The notes below the pieces were generated by a model. The model did not search any database, had not been told where the DNA came from, and worked only from the letters and a program-made list of their open reading frames with translations. From UA16 sp965661575 (GTDB lineage: Bacteria; Bacteroidota; Bacteroidia; Flavobacteriales_D; Sanyastnellaceae): a stretch of 64,000 bases of DNA. Each line of letters begins with the position of its first letter. The stretch's first letter is position 1. This document shows positions 8,767 to 16,843 of the stretch, in pieces. Where the stretch lies: contig CBFIEJ010000002.1 of NCBI GenBank assembly GCA_965661575.1, positions 39,508 through 103,507 of the forward strand, given 5' to 3'. A program made the position numbers and the translations under genes.

Positions 8767-10131
8767 TTAGTTCCAATCTTCCGGTGATCCGCTTTTACCG
8801 CGACCCATGTACGTCATTGCGCTTCGGAACCCGACATATGCTTTGCTGGTATCTCGGTATTCAAAAGAACGAGTCCCAGTCTGACAATAGTATCCGATGT
8901 CTTTCCAAGAGCCCCCTCGTATTACTTTTCGGTGAAGGGTTGGGGGATCGTCCACGCGAGCGTGGTAGCTATATTCAGGGCTGAGATCGTGGGAGAAATC
9001 ATAGACTGTTTCGTCGAAGGCGGTACTCGTCCACTCTGCAACGTTGCCAGCCATGTTGAACAGCCCATAATCATTGGGGCTGTAACTATCTGTCGATACC
9101 GTTCGGATTGCACCGTCCTCGACATAGTCTCCGCGCATCGGCTTGAAGTTCGCCAAAGGACAGCCTTGAGCATTCCGCATGTACGGACCACCCCATGGAA
9201 ATGGACTCAATTGCAAACCTCCTCGTGCTGCAAACTCCCATTCGGCCTCCGTCGGCAAGCGGAATCGCTGAACATCGGATTGTCCGTTGCTCGCTCGGTA
9301 GTTATTCATCAGTTGGGTTCGCCATGCATTGAATGCCTTGGCTTGACTCCAAGTCACCCCAACGACAGGATAATTATCGTAGGCGGGGTGGTAGAAATAG
9401 TGCATCATATCCTCGGTATACGAGTACGTGTAGTCACGCACCCAGACCAATGTGTCAGGGTAGACATTGATGGTTTCTTCCACTACGAATTGTGATCGGT
9501 CACTGTGGCCACGAATGCTATGCAATTGGTTGAGGCTATTGACCTCTCCATATTCTTCGTCGAGACCTCCTTTGCTCGCTGCAGCCTGGTAGTTCATCCA
9601 CCAGTAGCGGTAGTTTAATTTTCTCGTGTCATAACTCGCCTCGTTGTAAAACTGGTCTGAACCTTGGAGGAAGTACTCGTCGTAAAGGAGGTCAAAAATA
9701 TCCTCATCTTCCCAATTGATCGGCGTCTCCCAGTTCAAGATGTAACCCTTATCGATGAATCGGTCAAGTTCTCGTCCCAGCGCATCCTCGGCAAAAAAGA
9801 AGTCCTCATTATCGTCTTCAGCGAGTGTGTTTCGGAACAGTGAATCTTTCACCCAATTCGTGAACTGCCGATATTCATTGTTCGAGATTTCATGTACATC
9901 AATGTAGAAAGCTGGAATACTGACCGTTTTTGATCTGGTATTCAGTGCGAATGGCACGTCTTGATCGCTTGGTCCCATGGTGTATGAGCCCAGGTGGATG
10001 TAATTCATCCCATATGGATTCACTTGAATCCAATTTTCGCGAGGGTAGACTCCTACGAGTTCACCCTGAGGTCCAGCGTAACAGCCAAAAAGGGTAGCGG
10101 CTGTAATGAGTATGATGAGTGTCTTTTTCAT
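8767..10131 (-). CDS. gldK: GldK, T9SS outer-membrane lipoprotein ring component
   Basis: 454 residues with a lipoprotein signal peptide; the lipobox is 'LFGC' with Cys17. The rest is a formylglycine-generating-enzyme (FGE-sulfatase/SUMF1) fold, as in all GldK/PorK proteins. Visible blocks are 'SIPAFYIDVHEISNNEYRQF', 'YPVVGVTWSQAKAFNAWR', 'RLPTEAEWEFAARGG', 'GLFNMAGNVAEWT' and 'KVIRGGSWKD'. In the T9SS the fold is structural: GldK lipoproteins sit in the inner leaflet of the outer membrane and ring up with GldN. The gene lies 75 bases behind the porP/sprF gene and is followed by a hairpin before gldL. Confidence 0.94.
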   Translation of the reverse strand: MKKTLIILITAATLFGCYAGPQGELVGVYPRENWIQVNPYGMNYIHLGSYTMGPSDQDVPFALNTRSKTVSIPAFYIDVHEISNNEYRQFTNWVKDSLFRNTLAEDDNEDFFFAEDALGRELDRFIDKGYILNWETPINWEDEDIFDLLYDEYFLQGSDQFYNEASYDTRKLNYRYWWMNYQAAASKGGLDEEYGEVNSLNQLHSIRGHSDRSQFVVEETINVYPDTLVWVRDYTYSYTEDMMHYFYHPAYDNYPVVGVTWSQAKAFNAWRTQLMNNYRASNGQSDVQRFRLPTEAEWEFAARGGLQLSPFPWGGPYMRNAQGCPLANFKPMRGDYVEDGAIRTVSTDSYSPNDYGLFNMAGNVAEWTSTAFDETVYDFSHDLSPEYSYHARVDDPPTLHRKVIRGGSWKDIGYYCQTGTRSFEYRDTSKAYVGFRSAMTYMGRGKSGSPEDWN

Positions 10132-10206
10132 GTTGCTTGCAGGCTATGAATCCACTAAAGGATTACGAGTAATAACTCCAAATTGTTGCCATTTAGTATG
10201 GCTTCC

Positions 10207-11166
10207 TTAGAGGAATCGGGGGTTGGCGTATCGATTCTTCACTGGAATGCTTTCAAATTTGAAGCAGTAGCTCAGGAATACTTCATGAGAACCTGATGAA
10301 TAGTTCCGAAGTTCAGATGTGGTCGCATCGTACGAGTATCCGAGGCGAAAAACTTGCTTGGCATAGGTGTTCCGTTGCTTGTCCTCCATTGCATACTCCA
10401 CACCGAAAGTCGGAGCAATAGCGTCAGTTGGTCTCCAGCTTACACCAGCCCAAAGCATGTTGTCCCAAAGTACATTTACATTGATATCGGCAATGGTCGC
10501 GCTGAGATCCGTCTTCGCAAGAACATTTGTGCGTAAGACGAGATAATCGCCATCCAAGGGGTGGTCGTAGCCTCCCATGGCATAAATGTGTCGTCGTGGC
10601 TGCATGCTCAAATCGGCTAACTCAGTCTCCATGACATGAGTTGTACTCAATCCGGCGTAGAACGAGCCTGGTTTGCGGATAAAGACTCCAAGGTCTAAAT
10701 CCACAGCACGTGAGCTGGTTTTGTTATTTGGAATTGCCTGGTCTTGGGTGTAATCATCAATTGCGATCCAATCGTTTCCCAGTGTTTTTGAAAACATCGA
10801 TGCGGCGAGGCCGACGCTTACGATTGCACCATTTGATAGTGGTTCGAGGTGGTAGGCATAACCCAATTTCCCTAGCGTATTCGTTTCCTGTCCCAATGCA
10901 TCCGAGTAAAAACTCAGAAGCACTCCACCTTTCAAGGCATCCACGAAGGTGTGCGCTGTAAGCATGCTTGTATTCGGGTCTCGGTCCAGGCCTTCCCATT
11001 GGTTGCGATATGTGCCCGAAACACACGTCAGTTCACTGTTTCCCGCTACAGCAGGGTTGAATGATGCGGGTTCCATGTACCATTGGGTGAATTGCGGGTC
11101 TTGTTGGGACATCGTTGTGGAGACGATCGCCAGCGAAAAGCACGCGAGTAGGAGGATGCGAGTCAT
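10207..11166 (-). CDS. PorP/SprF-family outer-membrane protein of the T9SS
   Basis: 319 residues with a signal peptide (cleavage near 'TTMSQQ'). The start of the mature part, 'DPQFTQWYMEPASFNPAVAG', is the diagnostic PorP/SprF motif, followed by 'YRNQWEG'. The remainder has the pattern of a 14-strand barrel ending in 'EVFLSYCFKF'. PorP/SprF proteins associate with the type IX apparatus, some binding PorE or the attachment partners of particular substrates. The copy located directly upstream of gldK is the T9SS-core (PorP) type by gene order. It is the first gene of the operon. Confidence 0.9.
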   Translation of the reverse strand: MTRILLLACFSLAIVSTTMSQQDPQFTQWYMEPASFNPAVAGNSELTCVSGTYRNQWEGLDRDPNTSMLTAHTFVDALKGGVLLSFYSDALGQETNTLGKLGYAYHLEPLSNGAIVSVGLAASMFSKTLGNDWIAIDDYTQDQAIPNNKTSSRAVDLDLGVFIRKPGSFYAGLSTTHVMETELADLSMQPRRHIYAMGGYDHPLDGDYLVLRTNVLAKTDLSATIADINVNVLWDNMLWAGVSWRPTDAIAPTFGVEYAMEDKQRNTYAKQVFRLGYSYDATTSELRNYSSGSHEVFLSYCFKFESIPVKNRYANPRFL

Positions 11167-11221
11167 GTTAACTAGTTGGTTATCAGCAGGTTCTTCTTGG
11201 AGCAGTCAAGTCCCAAGAACG

Positions 11222-11229
11222 CTAATATA
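11222..11229 (-). promoter_or_regulatory. Possible -7 promoter box for the porP-gldKLMN operon
   Basis: The minus strand reads TATATTAG, a 7 of 8 match to the Bacteroidota -7 consensus TAnnTTTG, about 55 bases before the porP start. No clear -33 TTTG is seen at the right distance, so this is a weak call. Confidence 0.3.
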
Positions 11230-11286
11230 GAGAATTTCTAAAACTACAGAATTTCGAGGGTAAGTTTCTCCGCATTTGGGCGCTCT

Positions 11287-12459
11287 TTAAGCGAGTTTTT
11301 TAAAGGTTTGCCACCAGCGTTCTGGGAGCTTGCCCTGAGTGGATTCGATGTAGTCTTCATGGCTGCAACTGACGAGGTGCGTGATTTTTTTGTGATTGCC
11401 TCTCTGCGGAGGGTAAGGTATTTCCATCCACCACCGATCGCTTCGGGGGCTTTTGTGAAAAATGATTTCCTGCTCGACTTCGTCGAGATCAACTACAAAT
11501 TTTGTGTACTCTTCGATGTTGCATTTGGGATAGTCAGACTTTTGAGCGTAAATCCCGTCCAATGCGTGCCATACCAATTGTGCCATAAGCTGCGCACCGA
11601 GATTGCGCTGATCCAAATCTGGATTGTGTTCGAAAAATCCAATGCTTTTGACTCGGTCGGACATTCCAGCGTAGCGTGCGAGTTGACATGCCGTTACCGC
11701 ATCAATCCCGTTGGGTCCGGCTTCACTGTGTGCCGCATGGTCGCAGCCTCTTATGGCGCTAGCATCAAATGAGACTAAATCGGCATCGCGCAAGACAGGC
11801 TCCATTTTATGAGGGCCGGCCATTGCAGACCCCAATCGAATGGAAGTGAATTGCATTTTCTCGAGCAGCTCCAAGGTGTCCGGGTCCGTGAGGTATCCTT
11901 GGTGCCCAATGTTGGTGTAGTCGAACAGATAATTGGGCTCATGAAGAATGATGTCATTCATGAAATTTCTCGAATTTGAATCCTCTGGATCGGCCCCAAA
12001 ATCAAGCCTTGAATCGATGGTAACCAGTTCAACGGGTTTGCCGAATGGTTCAAGCGCTCGGTAGAGTGCTGAGGTCCAATTTTGACCGCCGCCGATAATG
12101 ATTGGAATAATCCCCATTTGCATCAACTCCGCTGACACGGATTCAACAGCTGCAGCTGTATCGGCTTCTGTGACCCCGGGACGCAAGTCACCTAAGTCTA
12201 CAGTGCTGCCCCAATGATGGTGAGGCGTCAGTCTGTAAAGACACTCTCTTATGCTTTGTGGACCCCCGCTGCACCCTTCATTGTCGCCACTTTTTCGGCC
12301 ATCCAAAATTCCAAAAAGTACCACCTTGACCCCTTCCAGCTCAGGCTGGTGGTCAAATCGGTGAACTTCCATGCGATCGGCGATGCGCTGCGACCCATCA
12401 GCATTGGTGTAATGGGGAGTGTTAACCGATTCAAAAAGATCATAAATGCCTTCCAACAT
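11287..12459 (-). CDS. Arginase/ureohydrolase-fold protein with degraded metal site (annotated elsewhere as formimidoylglutamase-like)
   Basis: 390 residues with an alpha/beta ureohydrolase fold: 'MGIIPIIIGGGQNW', 'VELVTIDSRLDFG' and 'ADLVSFDASAIRG' fall where arginases have GGDHS, DAHxD and SxDxDxxDP. Of the six residues that hold the two manganese ions, the first His is Gln, the second His is Arg and the last Asp is Ser; three Asp remain. The protein is therefore unlikely to be a normal arginase, agmatinase or HutG, although database names may say so. Bacteroidota carry such arginase-like proteins widely. No hut genes are nearby. It sits 83 bases downstream of topA on the same strand. Confidence 0.75.
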   Translation of the reverse strand: MLEGIYDLFESVNTPHYTNADGSQRIADRMEVHRFDHQPELEGVKVVLFGILDGRKSGDNEGCSGGPQSIRECLYRLTPHHHWGSTVDLGDLRPGVTEADTAAAVESVSAELMQMGIIPIIIGGGQNWTSALYRALEPFGKPVELVTIDSRLDFGADPEDSNSRNFMNDIILHEPNYLFDYTNIGHQGYLTDPDTLELLEKMQFTSIRLGSAMAGPHKMEPVLRDADLVSFDASAIRGCDHAAHSEAGPNGIDAVTACQLARYAGMSDRVKSIGFFEHNPDLDQRNLGAQLMAQLVWHALDGIYAQKSDYPKCNIEEYTKFVVDLDEVEQEIIFHKSPRSDRWWMEIPYPPQRGNHKKITHLVSCSHEDYIESTQGKLPERWWQTFKKLA

Positions 12460-12542
12460 GGATGCAATATCGCAGCAAACGCCACGGTTTTGTCAGCAGA
12501 GGTCGAAGGTTGCTGACATCCCAACGGGGATTATTGAGCAAG

Positions 12543-14864
12543 TTATTTGCTCTTCTTTCGCTTGCGAGGAGGGCGTTTTGCAGCTTCTTCAATCAACTCT
12601 TGAGCTCTTGCCCAGTCGATGGATAGAGGATCTTCGGTCTTTGGGATTTTGACGTTCTTTTTACCTGCCTTAATGTAGGGACCATAGCGCCCTTCGAGAA
12701 TGCGAACGGTCTCATCTTCATCAAAGACTTTGATGAGCGCCTTCGCATCTGCGGCGCGTTTTGCCATGATCAGTTCAATGGCACGTTCGAGGGTGATGGT
12801 GTGTGGGTCGTCGCCGTCGTCTGCCTTGATCGACACGAAGGAGCCGTCGTGGCGCACATAAGGTCCAAATCGGCCAATGGCCGCCGTGACAACCTTGTCT
12901 TCTAATTCTCCTAATTTCCGGGGCAGTTTGAAAAGATCCAAGGCTTCTTCTAAGGAGATGCTCTCGAGACTTTGGTTTTTGAGCAAGGAGGCAAATTCTT
13001 TCTCTTCGTCCTCCGGATCACCGATTTGTGCCATTGGTCCGTAGCGTCCAATCCGCACGAGGATTGTTTTTCCATTTTCGGGATGCTTTCCGAGAATGCG
13101 TTCGCCGGATGCACGTTCTGCATTTTCCCGGGTTTCGTCAACATCTTTTTTGAACCCTTTGTAGAAGGAGGTAAGCATGTTGCGCCAATCCATCTGTCCT
13201 TGAGCAATCACGTCAAACTGGCCTTCTACGTCTGCCGTAAAGTTGAAGTCCATGATTTGATCAAAATGTTGAATCAAAAAGTCATTCACAACAATGCCGA
13301 TATCGGTAGGGAAAAGTTTGGAGCGTTCGACTCCAGTGTTTTCAGTTTCAGTCGTTACTGTGACGACTTCCTGCTCTAACGTGATCAGTTGGAAGTTGCG
13401 AGGTGTACCGTCGCGATCTCCTTTCTCGACGTAGCCACGCTTCTGGACTGTGCTGATGGTTGGTGCGTAAGTGGACGGTCGTCCGATTCCAAGTTCTTCC
13501 AATCGCTTGACGAGGCTGGCCTCAGTAAATCGGGGGGAATGCTTGGAAAAGCGCTCGGTTGCCACCACCTTCTGCCTAGGTAGGTTTTGGCCAACAGTCA
13601 TCGCCGGAAGTCGATTGTCCTTGTCTTTGTCCTTGTCCTCTTCGTCGTCGTTGCCTTCGAGATAGACCTTGAGAAAGCCATCAAAGGTGATGACTTGTCC
13701 CTTGGCCATGAATGTTTCTGGTCGAGTTGAAACTGAGATTACTGCGGTCGTGTTCTCCAATTTGGCATTTGCCATTTGAGAGGAAATAGCGCGTTTCCAA
13801 ATCAGGTCGTAGAGTCTGACTTGATCACGTTCGCCTGTTGTTGCATTGCGTGTCAAATCTGAAGGGCGAACGGCTTCGTGCGCTTCCTGCGCACCTTTAG
13901 CTTTTTTGCCACGGTATTGCTGGGGATTGGAGTAATTATCTCCATAAGTAGAGGTGATGAAGCCTTTTGCTTGTTCGATGGCATCATCGCTTAGGTTCGT
14001 ACTGTCTGTACGCATGTAGGTAATAAGACCTGACTCGTAGAGCGACTGCGCCACGCGCATTGTTCGGCTCACTGAGAAACCTAGTTTTCGCGAAGCTTCT
14101 TGCTGCAATGTTGAAGTTGTAAACGGAGCTGTAGGCTTTCGCGAAGTGGGTTTGGTTTCAATGGAGTCCACGGTGTGACTGGCGCCAACACAGTCATTCA
14201 CAAAGTTTTTGGCTTCGTCCTCAGATCCGAAGCGTTTGTTGAGTGGGGCTTTTATTGCCAGCTTATCCACCTCAAACTCACCCACGACCCGGAAGTCGGC
14301 CTTGGGCTTAAATAATCCGATTTCCCGTTCGCGTTCGACGATGATTCGGACGGCAACGGACTGCACGCGACCTGCGCTAAGCCCGGGTTTAATTTTCCGC
14401 CAGAGCACTGGGCTCAGGTCAAAACCGACCAGTCGGTCCAAGATGCGTCGCGCTTGTTGTGCGTTCACCAGATTTACGTCCACTTCACGTGGTCGCTCAA
14501 TGGCCTTGAGAATGGCTTTTTTGGTGATCTCAGAGAAAACAATGCGCTTGGTGGCTTCAGGCTTAAGCTTAAGGGTTTCCGCGAGGTGCCATGAGATGGC
14601 TTCTCCTTCGCGGTCCTCATCCGTCGCGAGCCAGACAATATCAGCCTTCTTGGCGGCTTGCTTGAGCTCTTTGACCAGTTGCTTTTTGTCATCTGAAACA
14701 ACGTAATTGGGCTCAAAGCCCTCATCCACATTGACGCTCTCGTTTCCTTTCGAGAGGTCTCGAATGTGGCCGTAACTCGATTTGACTACAAAATCTTTGC
14801 CCAAGTAACCTTCAATGGTCTTGGCTTTTGCAGGCGACTCGACGATGACTAAATTTTTCGACAT
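12543..14864 (-). CDS. topA: DNA topoisomerase I (type IA)
   Basis: Relaxes negatively supercoiled DNA. 773 residues. The N-terminal TOPRIM domain starts 'SKNLVIVESPAKAKTIEGYL' and has the metal site 'DEDREGEAISWHL' (about residues 82-94). The central gate carries 'RRILDRLVGFDLSPVLW', 'SAGRVQSVAVRII' and the active-site tyrosine block 'GLITYMRTDSTNLS' (near residue 290). Instead of classical four-Cys zinc fingers the C-terminus has three topoisomerase C-terminal repeats of the type 'GRYGPMAQIGD', 'GRFGPYVRHDG' and 'GRYGPYIKAGKK', followed by a Lys/Arg-rich tail. This layout is normal for the Bacteroidota enzyme. Divergent from the glycosyltransferase gene. Confidence 0.96.
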   Translation of the reverse strand: MSKNLVIVESPAKAKTIEGYLGKDFVVKSSYGHIRDLSKGNESVNVDEGFEPNYVVSDDKKQLVKELKQAAKKADIVWLATDEDREGEAISWHLAETLKLKPEATKRIVFSEITKKAILKAIERPREVDVNLVNAQQARRILDRLVGFDLSPVLWRKIKPGLSAGRVQSVAVRIIVEREREIGLFKPKADFRVVGEFEVDKLAIKAPLNKRFGSEDEAKNFVNDCVGASHTVDSIETKPTSRKPTAPFTTSTLQQEASRKLGFSVSRTMRVAQSLYESGLITYMRTDSTNLSDDAIEQAKGFITSTYGDNYSNPQQYRGKKAKGAQEAHEAVRPSDLTRNATTGERDQVRLYDLIWKRAISSQMANAKLENTTAVISVSTRPETFMAKGQVITFDGFLKVYLEGNDDEEDKDKDKDNRLPAMTVGQNLPRQKVVATERFSKHSPRFTEASLVKRLEELGIGRPSTYAPTISTVQKRGYVEKGDRDGTPRNFQLITLEQEVVTVTTETENTGVERSKLFPTDIGIVVNDFLIQHFDQIMDFNFTADVEGQFDVIAQGQMDWRNMLTSFYKGFKKDVDETRENAERASGERILGKHPENGKTILVRIGRYGPMAQIGDPEDEEKEFASLLKNQSLESISLEEALDLFKLPRKLGELEDKVVTAAIGRFGPYVRHDGSFVSIKADDGDDPHTITLERAIELIMAKRAADAKALIKVFDEDETVRILEGRYGPYIKAGKKNVKIPKTEDPLSIDWARAQELIEEAAKRPPRKRKKSK

Positions 14865-14986
14865 GGAATGCTTTATCTATGGGGTTGCAAAGAAAGGGAT
14901 GGAATTCGGATGTTTGCAAAGGACTTCCTGAAATGGGTCCTTGAATGCTACTAAACACGAATGGACAGTAGGAAGTTGAAACGCCA

Positions 14987-16654
14987 ATGAGAATCAATCA
15001 CAAAAAAGGAAGTGCAGAGTCGGATAAAAAGTTCCGAATATTTCTGTTCCCTTTGATCCTGTTGGTGTTTTGGGCTGTCAGTTTTTGGCCAAACATTGCA
15101 TTTGAAACGCCATACGGTCAACACCAATGGAGGCAATGTGACGCCTACTCGATGGCTTTGAATTATTTTCAAGAAGGTGCGGGATTCTTCGAGCCAAGCA
15201 TGCATTTTCAGCACGGAAATGGCTTTGGATCAGGCCGAGCAGTGGGGGAATTCACGGGTACTTATTGGTTAAATGCCAAAGCCTGGTCGCTTTTTGGATT
15301 GAAACCTTTTACGTTGCGTTGGACACACATGTTGATCTGGCTTATGGGAGCTCTGGCTCTTTTTGCTTTGGGTCGAAATTGGTTTGGAGGCCTGAAATCA
15401 GCATTTGTCACAGCATGGGTTTCGGCATCACCATTGATCGCTTTTTACGCAGGAAGTTATTTGGTCAATGTCGCCGCACTGGGCTTGGTCTTTTTGAGTT
15501 GGTGGTTTGCATGGCAATTGATGCAGCGCGATCGACAGGGGTCAACCTGGAGGTGGGGTCTGGAATTTCTGCTTTTTCTGTGCTTGGGTTTGACCGTCTT
15601 ATTCAGGCCCACAATGGCCCTAGGATGGATTCCGATTGCGATTTGGGCATGGCAGCGAGGGAACCCATGGCATTGGTTCGTTCGTTTTGCCCTCCCGCTT
15701 TTGATGGGTGTGGGTTGGGTGTTTTGGACCAAATCAGTCAATGATGCAAATGGGAGCATCTATTTCTGCACGACCGTTCGCCCCCTCTGGGATTCACAAG
15801 AACCCAGTGTTATTTGGCGTGCATTTTGCGAAAACTTACTGCCGGAATGGTACCATAAATATGTGCTTTATGCGTTTGGGCTGTGCATAATTGTACTTTC
15901 TTTCTTTCGAAGACTTCCAGCATCTCCCCGAGCAAAAAACCCGTTGAACAAAACGCTGGATTTGCAATTGCCTGCGCTCATTTGCCTGGTGGCGTTTGGT
16001 TTGGTGGTTTACTTCTTGTTGTGGTTTGAAAATCTTGATGTTCACGATTATTATCTCATCGAGTTCCAATTGATTATTCCGCTCGTTTTGTGGTGGTGTA
16101 TCCAACGGCTAGAGCACTTGAGGTTGCGGAGATTAAAATTATACACGGGAATCTGGTCCCTTTTGCTTTTCGCACTTTCCTTTCAATTGTTAGAAGCTCA
16201 TTTGCGCACACGAATGAAGTACACCACCCCAACAGGTTGGTGGTCTGAGGTGATTTTAACCCAGCGAGACCGGCAAGTTTGGAGTTGGTTTCACTGGGAT
16301 CAGAACCGGCGATTCGCGGACCTCGCACAGGTGCAGAACGCGATGCGCGCTCAGGGCATTCAACGTGAGGATCGAATCATTTCTGTCCCCGATCCCAGTC
16401 CCAACATTACCCTTTCATTGTTGGACCAAAAAGGATTCACAAATCTTTATGACGAAAATATGACAGGCGATGATCGCATCGAGTTTTACGTTCAGAAAGG
16501 CGCGTCACACTTGGTCTGCAACAGCAGGGACTGGTATCTGCAGAGAGCTGAAAGTCCATGGTTACAACACCCAATCATCGACTTCGGAGGCATGATTGTT
16601 TTTGACTTGTTGAATTCTGCAGCACCTTTGCCGGACGATGCAAGACAGCAGTGA
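14987..16654 (+). CDS. GT-C (family 39-like) membrane glycosyltransferase
   Basis: 555 residues with about ten hydrophobic segments, the first at residues 17-35 after a basic N-terminus. The first large periplasmic loop contains 'YGQHQWRQCDAYSMALNYF', with the acidic residue expected for the catalytic loop of GT-C enzymes, and 'FTGTYWLNAKAWSLFG' before the next helices. A soluble ~150-residue C-terminal domain follows the last helix. Enzymes of this class move a sugar from a polyprenyl-phosphate donor to a lipid, glycan or protein outside the membrane; the acceptor here cannot be told. It is the first plus-strand gene after divergent topA, and its end overlaps a tiny membrane-protein gene. 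Confidence 0.65.
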   Translation: MRINHKKGSAESDKKFRIFLFPLILLVFWAVSFWPNIAFETPYGQHQWRQCDAYSMALNYFQEGAGFFEPSMHFQHGNGFGSGRAVGEFTGTYWLNAKAWSLFGLKPFTLRWTHMLIWLMGALALFALGRNWFGGLKSAFVTAWVSASPLIAFYAGSYLVNVAALGLVFLSWWFAWQLMQRDRQGSTWRWGLEFLLFLCLGLTVLFRPTMALGWIPIAIWAWQRGNPWHWFVRFALPLLMGVGWVFWTKSVNDANGSIYFCTTVRPLWDSQEPSVIWRAFCENLLPEWYHKYVLYAFGLCIIVLSFFRRLPASPRAKNPLNKTLDLQLPALICLVAFGLVVYFLLWFENLDVHDYYLIEFQLIIPLVLWWCIQRLEHLRLRRLKLYTGIWSLLLFALSFQLLEAHLRTRMKYTTPTGWWSEVILTQRDRQVWSWFHWDQNRRFADLAQVQNAMRAQGIQREDRIISVPDPSPNITLSLLDQKGFTNLYDENMTGDDRIEFYVQKGASHLVCNSRDWYLQRAESPWLQHPIIDFGGMIVFDLLNSAAPLPDDARQQ

Positions 16655-16772
16655 TCAAAAACCGAAAATGACCTGGTTGAAACGCTTGGGTTGGGCGGGT
16701 TTCCTATTCTTTCTAATCAAGGGATTGATTTGGCTCGCTGTGATCTACTTTGGCATCGAACTGTTCGGATGA
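16638..16772 (+). CDS. 44-residue single-pass membrane protein
   Basis: The frame starting at the ATG at 16638 (17 bases inside the glycosyltransferase gene, shifted frame) encodes 44 residues. A short polar head is followed by 'TWLKRLGWAGFLFFLIKGL' and 'IWLAVIYFGIELF', an amphipathic basic start and then one hydrophobic helix. A second ATG at 16668 would give 34 residues and retain the whole hydrophobic part. The overlap and tight spacing suggest translational coupling to the glycosyltransferase gene. No known domain; it looks like the short conserved membrane peptides seen in other Bacteroidota. It is real by composition, overlap and position rather than by homology, so treat it as tentative. 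Confidence 0.55.
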   Translation: MQDSSDQKPKMTWLKRLGWAGFLFFLIKGLIWLAVIYFGIELFG

Positions 16773-16828
16773 ATTGACTTGATTTGTTCCGCCTAAGTCT
16801 GACATTCTGTCAGCTACTTTTTTCGACG

Positions 16829-16836
16829 TAAATTTG
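16829..16836 (+). promoter_or_regulatory. -7 promoter box of miaB (possible leaderless start)
   Basis: TAAATTTG is an exact match to TAnnTTTG and ends seven bases before the miaB ATG, so the transcript would begin at or next to the start codon. A -33 TTG at the usual spacing is not evident. Confidence 0.5.
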
Positions 16837-16843
16837 CACTGCA

